Origin: Chlorogloeopsis sp. ULAP01
Lineage (GTDB): Bacteria > Cyanobacteriota > Cyanobacteriia > Cyanobacteriales > Nostocaceae
Length of the DNA stretch: 64,000 nt
NCBI RefSeq assembly: GCF_030381805.1
Contig: NZ_JAUDRH010000003.1
Location: 372,001-436,000, forward strand
Reading direction: 5' to 3'
Made by a program: the position numbers and the translations under genes. Positions 15,812-25,734 of this stretch are shown here, piece by piece; positions within the stretch are counted from its first letter, which is position 1, and the number at the start of each line of letters is the position of its first letter. A model generated the notes under the pieces. It was not told the DNA's origin, ran no database searches, and saw only the letters and a program-made list of their open reading frames with translations.

Positions 15812-18013
15812 ATGAAGAGGCTTCACTCCAGCAAAGTCAAAGCTTTCCCATTACAGCTTGTTCTTGTTGTTCCATTTGTCTTACAAATCTTTGGAGCAGT
15901 GGGTTTAGTCGGCTACCTGTCCTTTAAAAATGGACACAAAGCTGTGAACAACTTGGCAGATCAGTTAATGAATCGAACGAGTAGCATAGTAGATCAACAC
16001 CTAAATTCCTATTTGTCTATCCCCCATAGGGTGAACCAAATTAATGCTGATGCGATACAGATGGGATTATTGGATGTGCGCGATCGCAAAACCATCGGCA
16101 AGTATTTCTGGAAACAGATGCAGGCGTATGACTTGTCTTACATCGGTATTGGACTGACAACAGGTGAAGGGGCTGGAGCAGGACGCTATGACGGTAAAAC
16201 TGTCACGATCGATGATTGGGGTGCCAAACCTCCAAACAATTGCTACACCTACGCTACTGATGAACAGGGCAATCGTACCCGTGTTATTACTATTTATGAT
16301 TGGGACAACTTCAGTATGTCCTGGTATACAGAACCTGTCAAAGCAGGTAGAGCTATCTGGTCGCGGATTTACACCTGGAATTATCCCAATCATCCATACA
16401 TAGTTGCCTCTGCCGGCCGACCCATCTATGATGCACAAAATCGATTGCTGGGGATGGTTGGCGCAGATATCCATCTGTTGAAGCTAAGTGAGTTTTTAAG
16501 ACGTTTGGATGTCAGCCGCAATGGACAGGTTTTTATTCTGGAGCGGAATGGGATGCTAATAGCCAACTCTAGCACTCAACAACCCTTTACTTTGGTCAAA
16601 AATAATATTGAGCGGTTGAAAGCCACAGACAGTTCTGATCCAACAGTTCAGGGCATTGCTAAACAACTCCAGCAATCCTTAAAGGGGTTCCAGTCCATTA
16701 CTAAACCCAGAAAATTGCAACTGAACTGGCAAGGAGAAACACATTTTGTTTATGTTACCCCTTGGCGTGATCAATATGGACTGGATTGGCTAGTGGTGGT
16801 TAGCGTGCCGGAACACGCTTTTATGGCACAAATCAACGCCAATACCCGCACTACCATTTTGCTCTGTATAGGGGCATTGGCTGTGGCAACACTGATGGGC
16901 TATTTCACCTCCCGTTGGATTACACAGCCGATTTTGCGAATAAATCTAGCAAGTCAGGCAATGGCATCCGGCAATTTAGAGCAGACACTAGACAACAGCA
17001 GTGTCCAAGAATTAAACACACTTGCCCACTCCTTTAATCACATGGCAGGGCAATTGCGCGAATCCTTTACTGCCTTAGAGAACAGTAAAGCAGAACTAGA
17101 AGATCGGGTAGAAGAACGCACTAGCGAACTCAAAACCGCCTTAAGTGAGTTGCAACGCACCCAAGCACAAGTTGTTCAAAGCGAAAAAATGTCAAGTTTG
17201 GGTCAACTAGTAGCAGGTGTAGCCCATGAAATCAATAATCCGGTGAACTTTATTCACGGCAATATTACTCACCTGAATGAATACACTCAAGATTTGCTGC
17301 GGATGATCCAGCTATACCAGCAACGCCACCCCAGCAATGATCCAGAAATTCAAGCGCTAGCCGACGAAATCGATTTGGAGTTTCTGATTGGTGATTTAAA
17401 GAAAATGCTGTCTTCGATGAAAATCGGGACTAATCGAATTCGGACGATAGTCTTATCGTTGCGTAACTTTTCCCGCATGGATGAAGCGGAATTTAAAACA
17501 GTTGACATTCATGAGGGGATTGAAAGCACGCTGTTGATTTTGGCACACCGTCTCAAAGAAAAATCAGAACGTCCGGCAATAGAAGTGATTCGAGATTATG
17601 CCAACTTACCCCAAGTAGAATGCTATCCCGGACAACTCAATCAAGTGTTGATGAATATTCTGGTGAATGCAATCGATGCCCTCGATGAGGTAAATGCCAA
17701 GCGCACCCACCAGGAAATAGAGGAAACTCCAAGTCAGATAACTATCCGTACTTCAGTCATTGACTCACAGTCTGTAGAAATTGCGATCGCCGACAACGGA
17801 TCGGGAATGCCAGAGCAGGTTAAAAATCGTATTTTTGATCCTTTCTTCACCACCAAACCCGTAGGTAAGGGAACAGGAATGGGCATGGCGATTAGCTATC
17901 AAATTATTACTGAAAAACATGGTGGTCAATTAGAATGTTTTTCTACCCCTGGCAAAGGAACAGAGTTTATAATGCAATTGCCGATTAGACAGCGAGTTTG
18001 TCAGGCAGTCTAA
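15812..18013 (+). CDS. dCache-HAMP sensor histidine kinase
   Basis: A protein of about 733 residues. TM1 (FPLQLVLVVPFVLQIFGAVG, about 12-35) precedes a large periplasmic dCache-type sensor (about 45-340). TM2 (TTILLCIGALAVATLMGYF) is followed by HAMP (about 375-425), a coiled coil (FTALENSKAELEDRVEERT), HisKA with the H-box AGVAHEINNPVNF (His472), and HATPase with N (NILVNAIDAL) and G boxes (DNGSGMP; GKGTGMGMAIS). ATG 15812 is chosen over the TTG at 15707. The H-box belongs to the HEINNP class abundant in cyanobacteria. No response-regulator gene is adjacent, so it is an orphan kinase. Confidence 0.9.
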   Translation: MKRLHSSKVKAFPLQLVLVVPFVLQIFGAVGLVGYLSFKNGHKAVNNLADQLMNRTSSIVDQHLNSYLSIPHRVNQINADAIQMGLLDVRDRKTIGKYFWKQMQAYDLSYIGIGLTTGEGAGAGRYDGKTVTIDDWGAKPPNNCYTYATDEQGNRTRVITIYDWDNFSMSWYTEPVKAGRAIWSRIYTWNYPNHPYIVASAGRPIYDAQNRLLGMVGADIHLLKLSEFLRRLDVSRNGQVFILERNGMLIANSSTQQPFTLVKNNIERLKATDSSDPTVQGIAKQLQQSLKGFQSITKPRKLQLNWQGETHFVYVTPWRDQYGLDWLVVVSVPEHAFMAQINANTRTTILLCIGALAVATLMGYFTSRWITQPILRINLASQAMASGNLEQTLDNSSVQELNTLAHSFNHMAGQLRESFTALENSKAELEDRVEERTSELKTALSELQRTQAQVVQSEKMSSLGQLVAGVAHEINNPVNFIHGNITHLNEYTQDLLRMIQLYQQRHPSNDPEIQALADEIDLEFLIGDLKKMLSSMKIGTNRIRTIVLSLRNFSRMDEAEFKTVDIHEGIESTLLILAHRLKEKSERPAIEVIRDYANLPQVECYPGQLNQVLMNILVNAIDALDEVNAKRTHQEIEETPSQITIRTSVIDSQSVEIAIADNGSGMPEQVKNRIFDPFFTTKPVGKGTGMGMAISYQIITEKHGGQLECFSTPGKGTEFIMQLPIRQRVCQAV

Positions 18014-18054
18014 AAGCTTAACTTACAGAATTAATCTCATCTAATCCAGTTCAG

Positions 18055-18624
18055 TTAAGATTTCACAGCATCAAAATGGATATACTTTAATCCAGTTTCT
18101 GTACAAACAGCACCTAAAGGTTTATCCCAAGATTCAATCGGTAATTGAGGTAAATAAGCAAAATCAAAAACAATGCCAATAGTAGTTTTATTAGCCCACT
18201 CAGGTACCGCCAACAAGCGATCGTAATATCCCCCACCGTAACCCAAGCGATAACCTTGATAGTCGCAAGCAACACAAGGCACGAGAATTAAATCTACTTC
18301 AGTAGAATCTATTGTTGGGGCATGAGGATGGGGTTCGCTAATGCCGTAAGCTCCAATTTGTAAAGAGTCCTTTGGTGTCCAAATGTGCCAGTATAGGTAA
18401 TCGCCAACGCAGCGAGGAAACCCCCAGATTTTATTATTGCCAAACAAAAAGCTCAAATCAGGTTCTTGGCGAAAGCTGAAATAAGCCAGGATTGTTTTTG
18501 CTTGAGTAAATAAGGTTGATGTGAGCAGGTGGGTGCAAATGCGATCGCTCTTTTGTTTGTATTCTGTAACTGACATTAATTGACGTTTTTTTAACAGCGA
18601 TCGCCGTAGTTGTGTTTTTTCCAT
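18055..18624 (-). CDS. 5-formyltetrahydrofolate cyclo-ligase
   Basis: A 189-residue cytosolic enzyme that converts 5-formyl-THF and ATP to 5,10-methenyl-THF, recovering folate in one-carbon metabolism. The hallmark C-terminal motif GYRLGYGGGYYDR is present near 124-136, as are the N-terminal basic helix (KTQLRRSLLKKRQ) and LILVPCVACD. Length is normal for the family. It lies downstream of the GDP-fucose synthase gene on the same strand, but 114 bases separate them. It converges with the histidine kinase gene. Confidence 0.92.
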   Translation of the reverse strand: MEKTQLRRSLLKKRQLMSVTEYKQKSDRICTHLLTSTLFTQAKTILAYFSFRQEPDLSFLFGNNKIWGFPRCVGDYLYWHIWTPKDSLQIGAYGISEPHPHAPTIDSTEVDLILVPCVACDYQGYRLGYGGGYYDRLLAVPEWANKTTIGIVFDFAYLPQLPIESWDKPLGAVCTETGLKYIHFDAVKS

Positions 18625-18738
18625 TCAATTATGCATAGAAAATTAACCAAGAAGAAACAAAGACACCAAAGAAACATTTATGTGTATCTTGGTGCCTTCG
18701 TGGTTATATTATGCCTAATTTAATTTGACATATTAAAC

Positions 18739-19683
18739 TTAAGCAGCATTTTGCCGCCACCAGTCAATCGTATTCTTCAACCCTTTTTTCAAGTCCACTT
18801 GAGCAGTAAAACCAAAGGCTTTCTCTGCCCTTTGTGTATTCAAGCAACGGCGTGGTTGTCCGTTGGGCTTGTCAGTTTCCCAAACAATTTCGCCATCAAA
18901 TTCCATCAATTCACAAATCAGATTAATCAAATCGCGGATCGAGATTTCATAACCTGTTCCCAAATTAACTGGTTCGGGTTCGTTATAAAATTGAGTACCC
19001 ATCACAATTCCCCGTGCCGCATCCTCAGAATAGAGAAACTCACGGGTAGGGCTACCATCACCCCAAACAGAAATTTTCTTCTCTCCCTTAATCTGGGCGT
19101 CGTGAACTTTGCGAATTAAGGCCGGAATCACATGAGAACTTCTAGGATCAAAATTATCTTCTGGCCCGTATAAATTTACAGGTAAAAGATAAATACCGTT
19201 AAAGCCGTACTGTTGGCGGTAAGCTTGCAACTGTACTAACAAAGCTTTTTTTGCTACTCCATAGGGGGCGTTAGTTTCCTCTGGATAGCCATTCCATAGG
19301 TTGTCTTCGTTAAATGGTACCGGAGTAAATTTGGGATAAGCACAAATAGTGCCTATACAGATAAATTTTTCTACGACCGCTTGATAGGCAGCATGAATCA
19401 GCTGAGTTCCCATCATCAAGTTATCGTAGAACAATTCGGCGGGTTTTTCGCGGTTGAGACCGATACCACCAACGTGGGCTGCAAGGTGAATGACAATATC
19501 TTGCTGATCAACTGCACGTTGGCAGTTTTCCATCAAACGCAAATCGCAATCGCGCGATCGCGGCACCGTGATTTTCTCCCGATTTGCTCCTGCTTTCACG
19601 AGACAATCTATCACCTGACGTCCAAGAAAACCAGAGCCTCCGGTGACTAGAATCCTTTTATTATTAAGTTCTAAGGCCTTCAT
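18739..19683 (-). CDS. fcl: GDP-L-fucose synthase
   Basis: A 314-residue short-chain dehydrogenase/reductase that epimerises and reduces GDP-4-keto-6-deoxymannose to GDP-L-fucose with NADPH. It shows the Rossmann motif GGSGFLGRQ (about 15-23), the catalytic serine region IGTICAYP, YGVAK (Tyr about 141, Lys +4) and the substrate region LYGPEDNFDP. It sits 24 bases downstream of gmd, the preceding enzyme, and the two form an operon supplying GDP-fucose for surface polysaccharide. Confidence 0.93.
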   Translation of the reverse strand: MKALELNNKRILVTGGSGFLGRQVIDCLVKAGANREKITVPRSRDCDLRLMENCQRAVDQQDIVIHLAAHVGGIGLNREKPAELFYDNLMMGTQLIHAAYQAVVEKFICIGTICAYPKFTPVPFNEDNLWNGYPEETNAPYGVAKKALLVQLQAYRQQYGFNGIYLLPVNLYGPEDNFDPRSSHVIPALIRKVHDAQIKGEKKISVWGDGSPTREFLYSEDAARGIVMGTQFYNEPEPVNLGTGYEISIRDLINLICELMEFDGEIVWETDKPNGQPRRCLNTQRAEKAFGFTAQVDLKKGLKNTIDWWRQNAA

Positions 19684-19707
19684 TATTTGATATTTTGCTC
19701 GTGTTTT

Positions 19708-20787
19708 TTACAAGTGCAGCACGCCCAACTCTTGCCGAATCATCGCATTGTCTTTAATTGCTTTGACTACATTGCCATTGGGAGAAGTCAACCCCAAGGC
19801 TTGTAAGTCTGCTTCTACCATTAAGGCGACTAGTTCTTCAAATGTTACCGAAGGTTTCCAACCCAATTTTTGCCGTGCTTTTGCAGAATCACCAATTAAC
19901 AACTCTACTTCTGCTGGGCGGAGATAGCGTGGATCGAACTCCACAAACTCTTGCCAATCAAGATTTACATAACTAAATGCAAGTTCTAGAAATTCTCGGA
20001 CTGAGTGAGTTTCACCAGTGGCAATCACGTAGTCTTCAGGCTCATCTTGTTGTAGCATCATCCACATTGCCCTAACGTAATCCTTGGCGTAACCCCAATC
20101 ACGTTTGGCATCTAAATTGCCCATATAAAGCTTTTTCTGTCTACCACCAAAAATCCGAGCGACTGCCATTGTGATCTTACGCGTCACAAATGTTTCACCC
20201 CGACGTGGAGATTCATGGTTAAAAAGTATGCCATTGCAAGCGAACAAGCCGTAAGATTCCCGATAGTTTACCGTTTGCCAGTGAGCGTAAACTTTAGCGC
20301 AAGCATAAGGACTACGAGGATAAAAGGGTGTTGTTTCTTTTTGAGGTACCTCTTGTACCAAACCAAACATTTCTGAAGAACCAGCTTGGTAGAACCGCAC
20401 TTGAATCCCGGTACGATGCTGATAATCACGGATCGCTTCCAACAAACGCAGCGTTCCCATTCCAACTGCGTCTGCTGTGTATTCGGGTGAATCAAAACTT
20501 ACCCTAACGTGGGATTGCGCACCCAAGTTATAAATTTCGGTTGGCTGCACTTCTTCTAAGATGCGACGTAGTGTAGTGCCGTCAGTCAAGTCACCATAGT
20601 GAAGAAACAGTCGCACTCCCTCTTTGTGAGGATCTTCGTAAATGTGATCGATACGGTCTGTGTTGAATGTTGAAGTCCGGCGAATAATACCATGAACTTC
20701 GTAACCTTGTTCAAGTAAAAACTCGCTCAAATAGGAGCCATCTTGACCGGTAATACCAGTAATTAAAGCTCGCTTCGGTTGCGTCAT
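19708..20787 (-). CDS. gmd: GDP-mannose 4,6-dehydratase
   Basis: A 359-residue NADP-dependent enzyme that forms GDP-4-keto-6-deoxy-D-mannose. Motifs are GITGQDGSYL (about 11-20), QAGSSEMFG, the YACAK catalytic Tyr/Lys pair (Tyr about 158) and FNHESPRRGETFVTRKI, diagnostic for Gmd. ATG 20787 has AAGGG nine bases upstream, so it is preferred over the TTG two codons earlier. Together with fcl it makes GDP-fucose; the sugar transferase and GT4 genes upstream are likely users. Confidence 0.95.
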   Translation of the reverse strand: MTQPKRALITGITGQDGSYLSEFLLEQGYEVHGIIRRTSTFNTDRIDHIYEDPHKEGVRLFLHYGDLTDGTTLRRILEEVQPTEIYNLGAQSHVRVSFDSPEYTADAVGMGTLRLLEAIRDYQHRTGIQVRFYQAGSSEMFGLVQEVPQKETTPFYPRSPYACAKVYAHWQTVNYRESYGLFACNGILFNHESPRRGETFVTRKITMAVARIFGGRQKKLYMGNLDAKRDWGYAKDYVRAMWMMLQQDEPEDYVIATGETHSVREFLELAFSYVNLDWQEFVEFDPRYLRPAEVELLIGDSAKARQKLGWKPSVTFEELVALMVEADLQALGLTSPNGNVVKAIKDNAMIRQELGVLHL

Positions 20788-21230
20788 GCTCAATTGCCCT
20801 TATCCTTTTGATGATATTTATACAAGCGACTTCGTACAAACTAGCAAGTAATTACTTTGTTGCCCAATGGGAAACCTACGAATTTCGCTTGTTTCTTAGC
20901 CACTTTAACTCAGTAAATACGCTGATTTTAAAATAACTTTAAGGTTATTACCTAGCAAATCGGCAAAAAATTGTTGATATCCAGCAGATAGTAGTTTTAC
21001 TCTTTACTAATAATTTATATATTGAAAGATTTCATTAAGAATAAATTAAATTTAAGTAGTTTTGGTAGCAAATAAAACACCAGAAATGGGAAAAAGCTTA
21101 AAGTCTATCAGATAGATAAATTCTGAAATTTTGACTATCTAAAATTTCGCAGTGAGAGATTAATCAATGTGTGAAGAGTTGACTTCTGGGGTTATTGACT
21201 GCCCCAGAAAATCATTGTAGTGCTAATCTT
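20788..21230. other. Spacer within the exopolysaccharide block, nothing recognised
   Basis: This 443-base AT-rich spacer lies between the sugar-transferase gene and gmd, both on the minus strand. No ORF, RNA gene or clear terminator was identified. A promoter for gmd-fcl is expected here. Confidence 0.35.
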
Positions 21231-22067
21231 TCAGTAAGCTCCGTTATCTTTGGGCAGAACGACTACACGGACAGTTTTCAAAATAATCCATAAATCGAGC
21301 CACAAATTCCTGAATTTGACATAATGCAGGTCTATTTGAACCCGTCGGGGATAGGGAATGTCATTGCGACCAGAAACTTGCCATAATCCAGTGATGCCAG
21401 GCCGGATTGTTAAAATCTCATCGATATGACAACCGTACTTTGGTAATTCTTCCGATACTAGAGGTCTAGGTCCAACAACACTCATGTCCCCTTTTAAGAC
21501 ATTCCAGAACTGGGGAAATTCGTCTAGGCTAGTAATTCGCAAAAATTTTCCAATTTTTGTAATCCGAGGATCGTGCTTGAGTTTAAAACTGCTTTCAAAT
21601 TCTTTGCGCAACTCAGGTGATGTATCCATCATTTGCATGAGGATTTCGTCGGCATTGCTCACCATTGTGCGGAACTTGATACAGTTAAATGACTTGTAGT
21701 TTTTACCAACCCGTTCTTGGACATAAAAAATAGGGCCGTTTGAACTGAGAGCAATCAACGAGGCCAATATTAAGTAGACGGGGGAAAACAAAATCAGCAC
21801 AGAGAGCGAAAAAATTATATCGAACAGGCGTTTACCAAACTCTCCGTTTAAAGCCTGAAGGGAAAAACCTTTGAGCTTAACTTTACGCGTCTTTCTGGGT
21901 TGACCGCGTTTTAAGAACGTACGCGATCGCCCAATTGACGTCAACCTCGTTTCGTTGGGTTGCGTCAGTACTTCGGACGGGGTAACACTGTTTGAAAAAG
22001 AGCGCCCCGTGCCAGATGTGCTACGCGATCGCTTGCCGGAGAGGAGTGAGCTCTGGGCAGTCATCAT
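21231..22067 (-). CDS. Polyprenyl-phosphate sugar-1-phosphate transferase (WbaP/ExoY type)
   Basis: A protein of about 278 residues that loads the first sugar phosphate onto undecaprenyl phosphate to begin exopolysaccharide synthesis. The N-terminal 65 residues are Ser/Thr/Arg-rich. One membrane segment follows (VLILFSPVYLILASLIAL), then the catalytic domain with VGKNYKSFNCIKFRTM, KIGKFLRITSLDEFPQFWNV, GDMSVVGPRPL and GITGLWQVSGRN. Two adjacent ATGs (22067 and 22064) follow AAGGA; either could start. It lacks the multi-helix N-terminal domain of WbaP, so it is the short ExoY-like form. Acceptor sugar is unknown. Confidence 0.9.
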   Translation of the reverse strand: MMTAQSSLLSGKRSRSTSGTGRSFSNSVTPSEVLTQPNETRLTSIGRSRTFLKRGQPRKTRKVKLKGFSLQALNGEFGKRLFDIIFSLSVLILFSPVYLILASLIALSSNGPIFYVQERVGKNYKSFNCIKFRTMVSNADEILMQMMDTSPELRKEFESSFKLKHDPRITKIGKFLRITSLDEFPQFWNVLKGDMSVVGPRPLVSEELPKYGCHIDEILTIRPGITGLWQVSGRNDIPYPRRVQIDLHYVKFRNLWLDLWIILKTVRVVVLPKDNGAY

Positions 22068-22159
22068 AATCCTTAATAATCCACACCACACATAGTCCCA
22101 ATCTTAAAGCCAAAAGCAGGTGTTTCTGGGAGCTTTTTTGCAAAACCCTGCACTAAAAA

Positions 22160-23311
22160 TTAACTTTGTATGCTACTCAAGGTTTTCTGTTCAATACATT
22201 TGTGTAAAAATTCTAGATAACGCTGGGAAAAAATTTGGCGAGAAAACTGATTAGCGTGCGATCGCGCATACTCTGGATTGAATTTACCTTGATAAGCTTC
22301 AAAGATTTCTGTGGCTTCTACCAAAGCTGCTTCTGTCTGTTTCTCAAACAAAACACCTGTTCCTGTTTCTTTCCAATCACGAATGTCTCGCACTGTTTCT
22401 TTGGCACCGCCGATACCATAAGCAATTACAGGTGTGCCACAAGCTTGGGCTTCTACTAAGGCAATACCAAAATCTTCACAAGCCGCATACACAAATCCTT
22501 TGGCATGAGCCATATATTTTTTAACAACCGCATCGGGTTGCCATCCCAGTATTTGTATATTAGAGTTTGCTATCTCACGGATTTTTGTCATTTCTGCTCC
22601 TGTGCCAATTACTACTAGTTTTTTTTGCATTTGGTTAAAAGCCCGAATTATTAAAGATACTTGTTTGTAACTTACTAACCGGGAAACAGTCAGATAAAAA
22701 TCCTCTTTTTCAGGAATAAAAGGAAAACTCTCGATATCAACAGGCGGATAAATAACAGTTGCTTCTCGGCGGTAACAGCGCCAAATCCTACGAGCCGTGT
22801 GCTGAGAGTTAGCAATAAAGTAATCAACACGATTGGCGCTAATTACATCCCACAAACGCAAATGGTGCAATAAATACCGCGTAATCCAACCAGGTATACC
22901 ACTGCCTAGTTTGCTGTGGCGCAGATAATCAAAAGTCAAGTCCCAAGCATAGCGCATGGGACTGTGGCAGTAACAAATATGTAACTGATTGGGAGTAGTC
23001 AGAATACCTTTAGCGACGGCGTGAGAGGAAGAGAGAATGACGTCATATTCCCGCAAATCGAGTTGTTCAATGGCAAAGGGTAAAAGAGGTAAATAATTTT
23101 GTACTCCTTTGCGGGCGAAGGGACAATGCTGGAGAAACGTCGTACCAATTTGACGCTTGTATAGATAACTTTCTGGGTTGCTGGATTCAAAATCGATGAG
23201 GGCATATAAGTCCGCATCTACGTGATTGAGGATTTCCCGTACAACTTGTTCTGAACCGCCAGTGGCTTTAGGTGTCAGCCACTCATGCACTAAAGCATAT
23301 TTCAAGGGCAC
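22160..23311 (-). CDS. GT4-family glycosyltransferase
   Basis: A 383-residue GT-B fold glycosyltransferase. The N-terminal acceptor domain begins ALVHEWLTPKATGGSEQV. The C-terminal donor domain carries the GT4 signature ACEDFGIALVEAQACGTPVIA with the E-x7-E motif. The start is a GTG. No signal peptide or transmembrane helix is evident, so it acts on the cytoplasmic membrane face. It is the first gene of the minus-strand polysaccharide block (GT4, sugar transferase, gmd, fcl). Sugar specificity cannot be read from sequence. Confidence 0.88.
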   Translation of the reverse strand: MPLKYALVHEWLTPKATGGSEQVVREILNHVDADLYALIDFESSNPESYLYKRQIGTTFLQHCPFARKGVQNYLPLLPFAIEQLDLREYDVILSSSHAVAKGILTTPNQLHICYCHSPMRYAWDLTFDYLRHSKLGSGIPGWITRYLLHHLRLWDVISANRVDYFIANSQHTARRIWRCYRREATVIYPPVDIESFPFIPEKEDFYLTVSRLVSYKQVSLIIRAFNQMQKKLVVIGTGAEMTKIREIANSNIQILGWQPDAVVKKYMAHAKGFVYAACEDFGIALVEAQACGTPVIAYGIGGAKETVRDIRDWKETGTGVLFEKQTEAALVEATEIFEAYQGKFNPEYARSHANQFSRQIFSQRYLEFLHKCIEQKTLSSIQS

Positions 23312-23462
23312 AGCTAACTTTTGATAAGTGGTTTAAAAAATTAGATAAATAATGAGATTAACTGAAAAGTTTCCCTTTGTAATCAAAAAATGGGAAATGC
23401 CCCATATCAGTTAAAAGACGTAACTCCTCCAAAATAAGTTCCACAAATGTCGCAACCTGATA

Positions 23463-23581
23463 ATCTCAGATTAGGGATTAGGTATCGGGGATTGGGTATT
23501 GGTGATTGGGTATTAGGATTTTTAATTCCTAGTCTCCTGCTCCCTGTCACCTGTCCCCTGTCCCCTGTCCCCTGTCCCTGA
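23463..23581. repeat. Heptamer/octamer repeat element
   Basis: The left half is degenerate GGGGATT/GGGTATT units (from about 23471). The right half is tandem CCTGTCC-C units (about 23541-23578), in roughly inverted orientation. It sits directly upstream of the epimerase gene in a 295-base spacer and is the non-coding counterpart of the elements found inside the selD fusion and the GT39 gene. Confidence 0.7.
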
Positions 23582-23606
23582 TGAACGAGATAGGAATTGG
23601 GGATTT

Positions 23607-24545
23607 ATGCGAATTCTGATTATGGGTGGCACTCGTTTCATAGGTGTCTATTTGACTCAACTGCTAGTACAAAAAGGACATGAGGTGGTGTTGTTCAATC
23701 GCGGCAATCGTCCTGCACCAGTTGAGGGTGTAGAACAAATTACAGGCGATCGCACAGACGCTACTCATCTCAAAGAAAAACTTGCTAGAGAAAATTTTGA
23801 TGCTATTTTTGATAACAACGGGCGGGAACTCAGTGATACTCAACCACTGGTAGAAATTTTTCAAGACCGTGTGCAGCATTTTATATATATGAGTTCTGCT
23901 GGAGTATACCTCAAATCAGACCAGTTACCTCATGTTGAAGGCGATCCAGTTGATCCTAAAAGCCGTCATCGGGGTAAACATGAAACAGAAGCTTATCTAA
24001 AGGAAGTGGAAATTCCTTTTACTTCTATTCGCCCGACTTATATCTATGGCCCCCAGAACTACAATGATTTAGAAGCTTGGTTTTTTGATCGGATTGTGCG
24101 CGATCGCCCCGTTCCTATTCCTGGCAATGGACTGCATATTACCCAGTTAGGACACGTCAAAGATTTGGCAGGGGCAATGACAAAAGTTTTAGATAGTTCT
24201 CAATCGATTCAGCAGGTTTACAATGTCTCTGGCGATCGCTTTGTTACGTTTGATGGTTTAGCACGTGCTTGTGCTGTTGCTGCTGACAAATCTCCGGATG
24301 AAATTAAAATCGTGCATTATGATCCGAAAAAATTTGATTTCGGTAAGCGCAAAGCTTTTCCCCTAAGGATGCAGCATTTCTTTGCTTCAGTAAATAAAGC
24401 AATGACACAATTGAATTGGCAGCCTGAGTACGATTTGATTTCTGGATTAGAAGACTCGTTCCAGAATGATTATCTGGCATCAGGAAGAGACAAGACAGAA
24501 ATTGATTTTTCTGTAGATGAAGAGATTTTACAAGTAAATAGCTAA
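23607..24545 (+). CDS. NAD-dependent epimerase/dehydratase, CSP41-like
   Basis: A 312-residue atypical short-chain dehydrogenase/reductase. Rossmann motif MGGTRFIGVYL is at the N-terminus. The active-site Tyr-x3-Lys is not in canonical form (SSAGVYLKSD), as in the chloroplast stem-loop-binding proteins CSP41a/b and their cyanobacterial homologues, which bind RNA or ribosomal precursors. Other family features are RPTYIYGPQNYND and the C-terminal LNWQPEYDL. The start ATG follows a heptamer repeat with no clear ribosome-binding site. Role is inferred as RNA-associated or sugar-nucleotide related. Confidence 0.8.
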   Translation: MRILIMGGTRFIGVYLTQLLVQKGHEVVLFNRGNRPAPVEGVEQITGDRTDATHLKEKLARENFDAIFDNNGRELSDTQPLVEIFQDRVQHFIYMSSAGVYLKSDQLPHVEGDPVDPKSRHRGKHETEAYLKEVEIPFTSIRPTYIYGPQNYNDLEAWFFDRIVRDRPVPIPGNGLHITQLGHVKDLAGAMTKVLDSSQSIQQVYNVSGDRFVTFDGLARACAVAADKSPDEIKIVHYDPKKFDFGKRKAFPLRMQHFFASVNKAMTQLNWQPEYDLISGLEDSFQNDYLASGRDKTEIDFSVDEEILQVNS

Positions 24546-24575
24546 TGGTTACTTGTTAACTGTAGCTGCTGATGA

Positions 24576-24603
24576 GTATCAGCACTCTTCCTGAGGCTGA
24601 TAC
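24576..24603 (+). terminator. Hairpin after the epimerase gene
   Basis: The arms GTATCAGC (24576-24583) and GCTGATAC (24596-24603) are perfect, with a 12-base loop, 31 bases past the stop. There is no T-run, so it may protect the mRNA 3' end rather than terminate. Confidence 0.35.
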
Positions 24604-24824
24604 CCAATTTCGTTAATATATATACATATTGCTCCACCTAACTGATGCTTTCCTACAAAAGTTTCAGGCGTTAATATATCGTATTGGACGAGAAACAGAA
24701 GTCTTGGAGCAACCATTAACCCTATCAGGACGAAGATGTATTGCCAGGGTTTGTATTGAATTTACACTTTGTATGGAATTAAGCTAAATAAGGCGATCGC
24801 TTTGTCAGTTTTTTGGTTTAGCTT

Positions 24825-25712
24825 ATGTCTGTGATCAATTCACCTCAGTATAAACTCAACAATATTTTGACAGCGCGTGCTCGTTTGGGAGAATGTCCTG
24901 TTTGGGATTCAACCAACAAGTTGCTTTATTGGGTTGATATTTACAACCATCGAGTTAACCAGTTTAATTCTGTGACTGCACAGAATGTATTTTTTGATGT
25001 TGGAGATGTAGTTGGCTCAGTTGCTCTCGCGGGTGCGAATCGGTTAATTATTGCACTGCGGCATGGTTTGGCATTTCTCAACACCCAATCAGGTGAGGTA
25101 ACGCCTATTATCCAAGTAGAAGCAGATATGCCTGATAATCGCTTAAATGATGGTAAATGTGATCCTCAAGGCAGATTTTGGTTTGGTTCCATGTGTCCTG
25201 GTAAAACTCAAGGTAGCCTTTATCGTTACGATCCTGATGGTTCATTGCATGTGATGGAAACAGGGCTGACAATCTCTAATGGATTAGGCTGGAGTCCCGA
25301 TCAAAATACATTTTACTTGGCTGATTCTGACCAACAAAAAATTTATGCTTACAATTTTGATGCTGAAACAGGTAATATTCGCGATCGCCGCATTTTTGTG
25401 GATTTAACGAATGAATCTTTTTATCCTGATGGGCTAACGGTTGATAGTGAGGGGCATATCTGGGCGGCAATGTGGGATGGGTGGTGCGTAATTCGCTTTA
25501 ACCCCGAAGGTGAAGAGATGGGGCGGATACCCCTACCTGTACAGCGTCCTAGTTGTTGTACTTTTGGTGGTGAAGACTTGCAGACACTTTACATCACCAC
25601 TGCTTCAGTCGGACTCAGCGAAGAGGAGATCCAAAAAAGTTTTTACTCTGGTGATTTGTTTGCTCTGCCAACTGAGATTACCGGATTGCCCGCTTATGAC
25701 TTTCTGGGTTAA
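24825..25712 (+). CDS. SMP-30/gluconolactonase family protein
   Basis: A 295-residue six-bladed beta-propeller lactonase-type protein. Family motifs include the metal-ligand glutamate in LGECPVWD (about 21-28), NDGKCDPQGRFWFGSM, ISNGLGWSPDQ and FYPDGLTVDSEG. These supply the divalent-metal site (Glu, Asn, Asn/Asp). It probably hydrolyses a sugar lactone; the substrate cannot be told. It is convergent with the EamA gene, with a palindrome and heptamer repeats between them. Confidence 0.85.
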   Translation: MSVINSPQYKLNNILTARARLGECPVWDSTNKLLYWVDIYNHRVNQFNSVTAQNVFFDVGDVVGSVALAGANRLIIALRHGLAFLNTQSGEVTPIIQVEADMPDNRLNDGKCDPQGRFWFGSMCPGKTQGSLYRYDPDGSLHVMETGLTISNGLGWSPDQNTFYLADSDQQKIYAYNFDAETGNIRDRRIFVDLTNESFYPDGLTVDSEGHIWAAMWDGWCVIRFNPEGEEMGRIPLPVQRPSCCTFGGEDLQTLYITTASVGLSEEEIQKSFYSGDLFALPTEITGLPAYDFLG

Positions 25713-25734
25713 AACAACAGATGAAGACATAGTT

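Noticed and set aside
23463..23581. Heptamer arrays considered as a CRISPR array
   Set aside because: Units are 7-8 bases, directly adjoining and degenerate, with no unique spacers and no cas genes.
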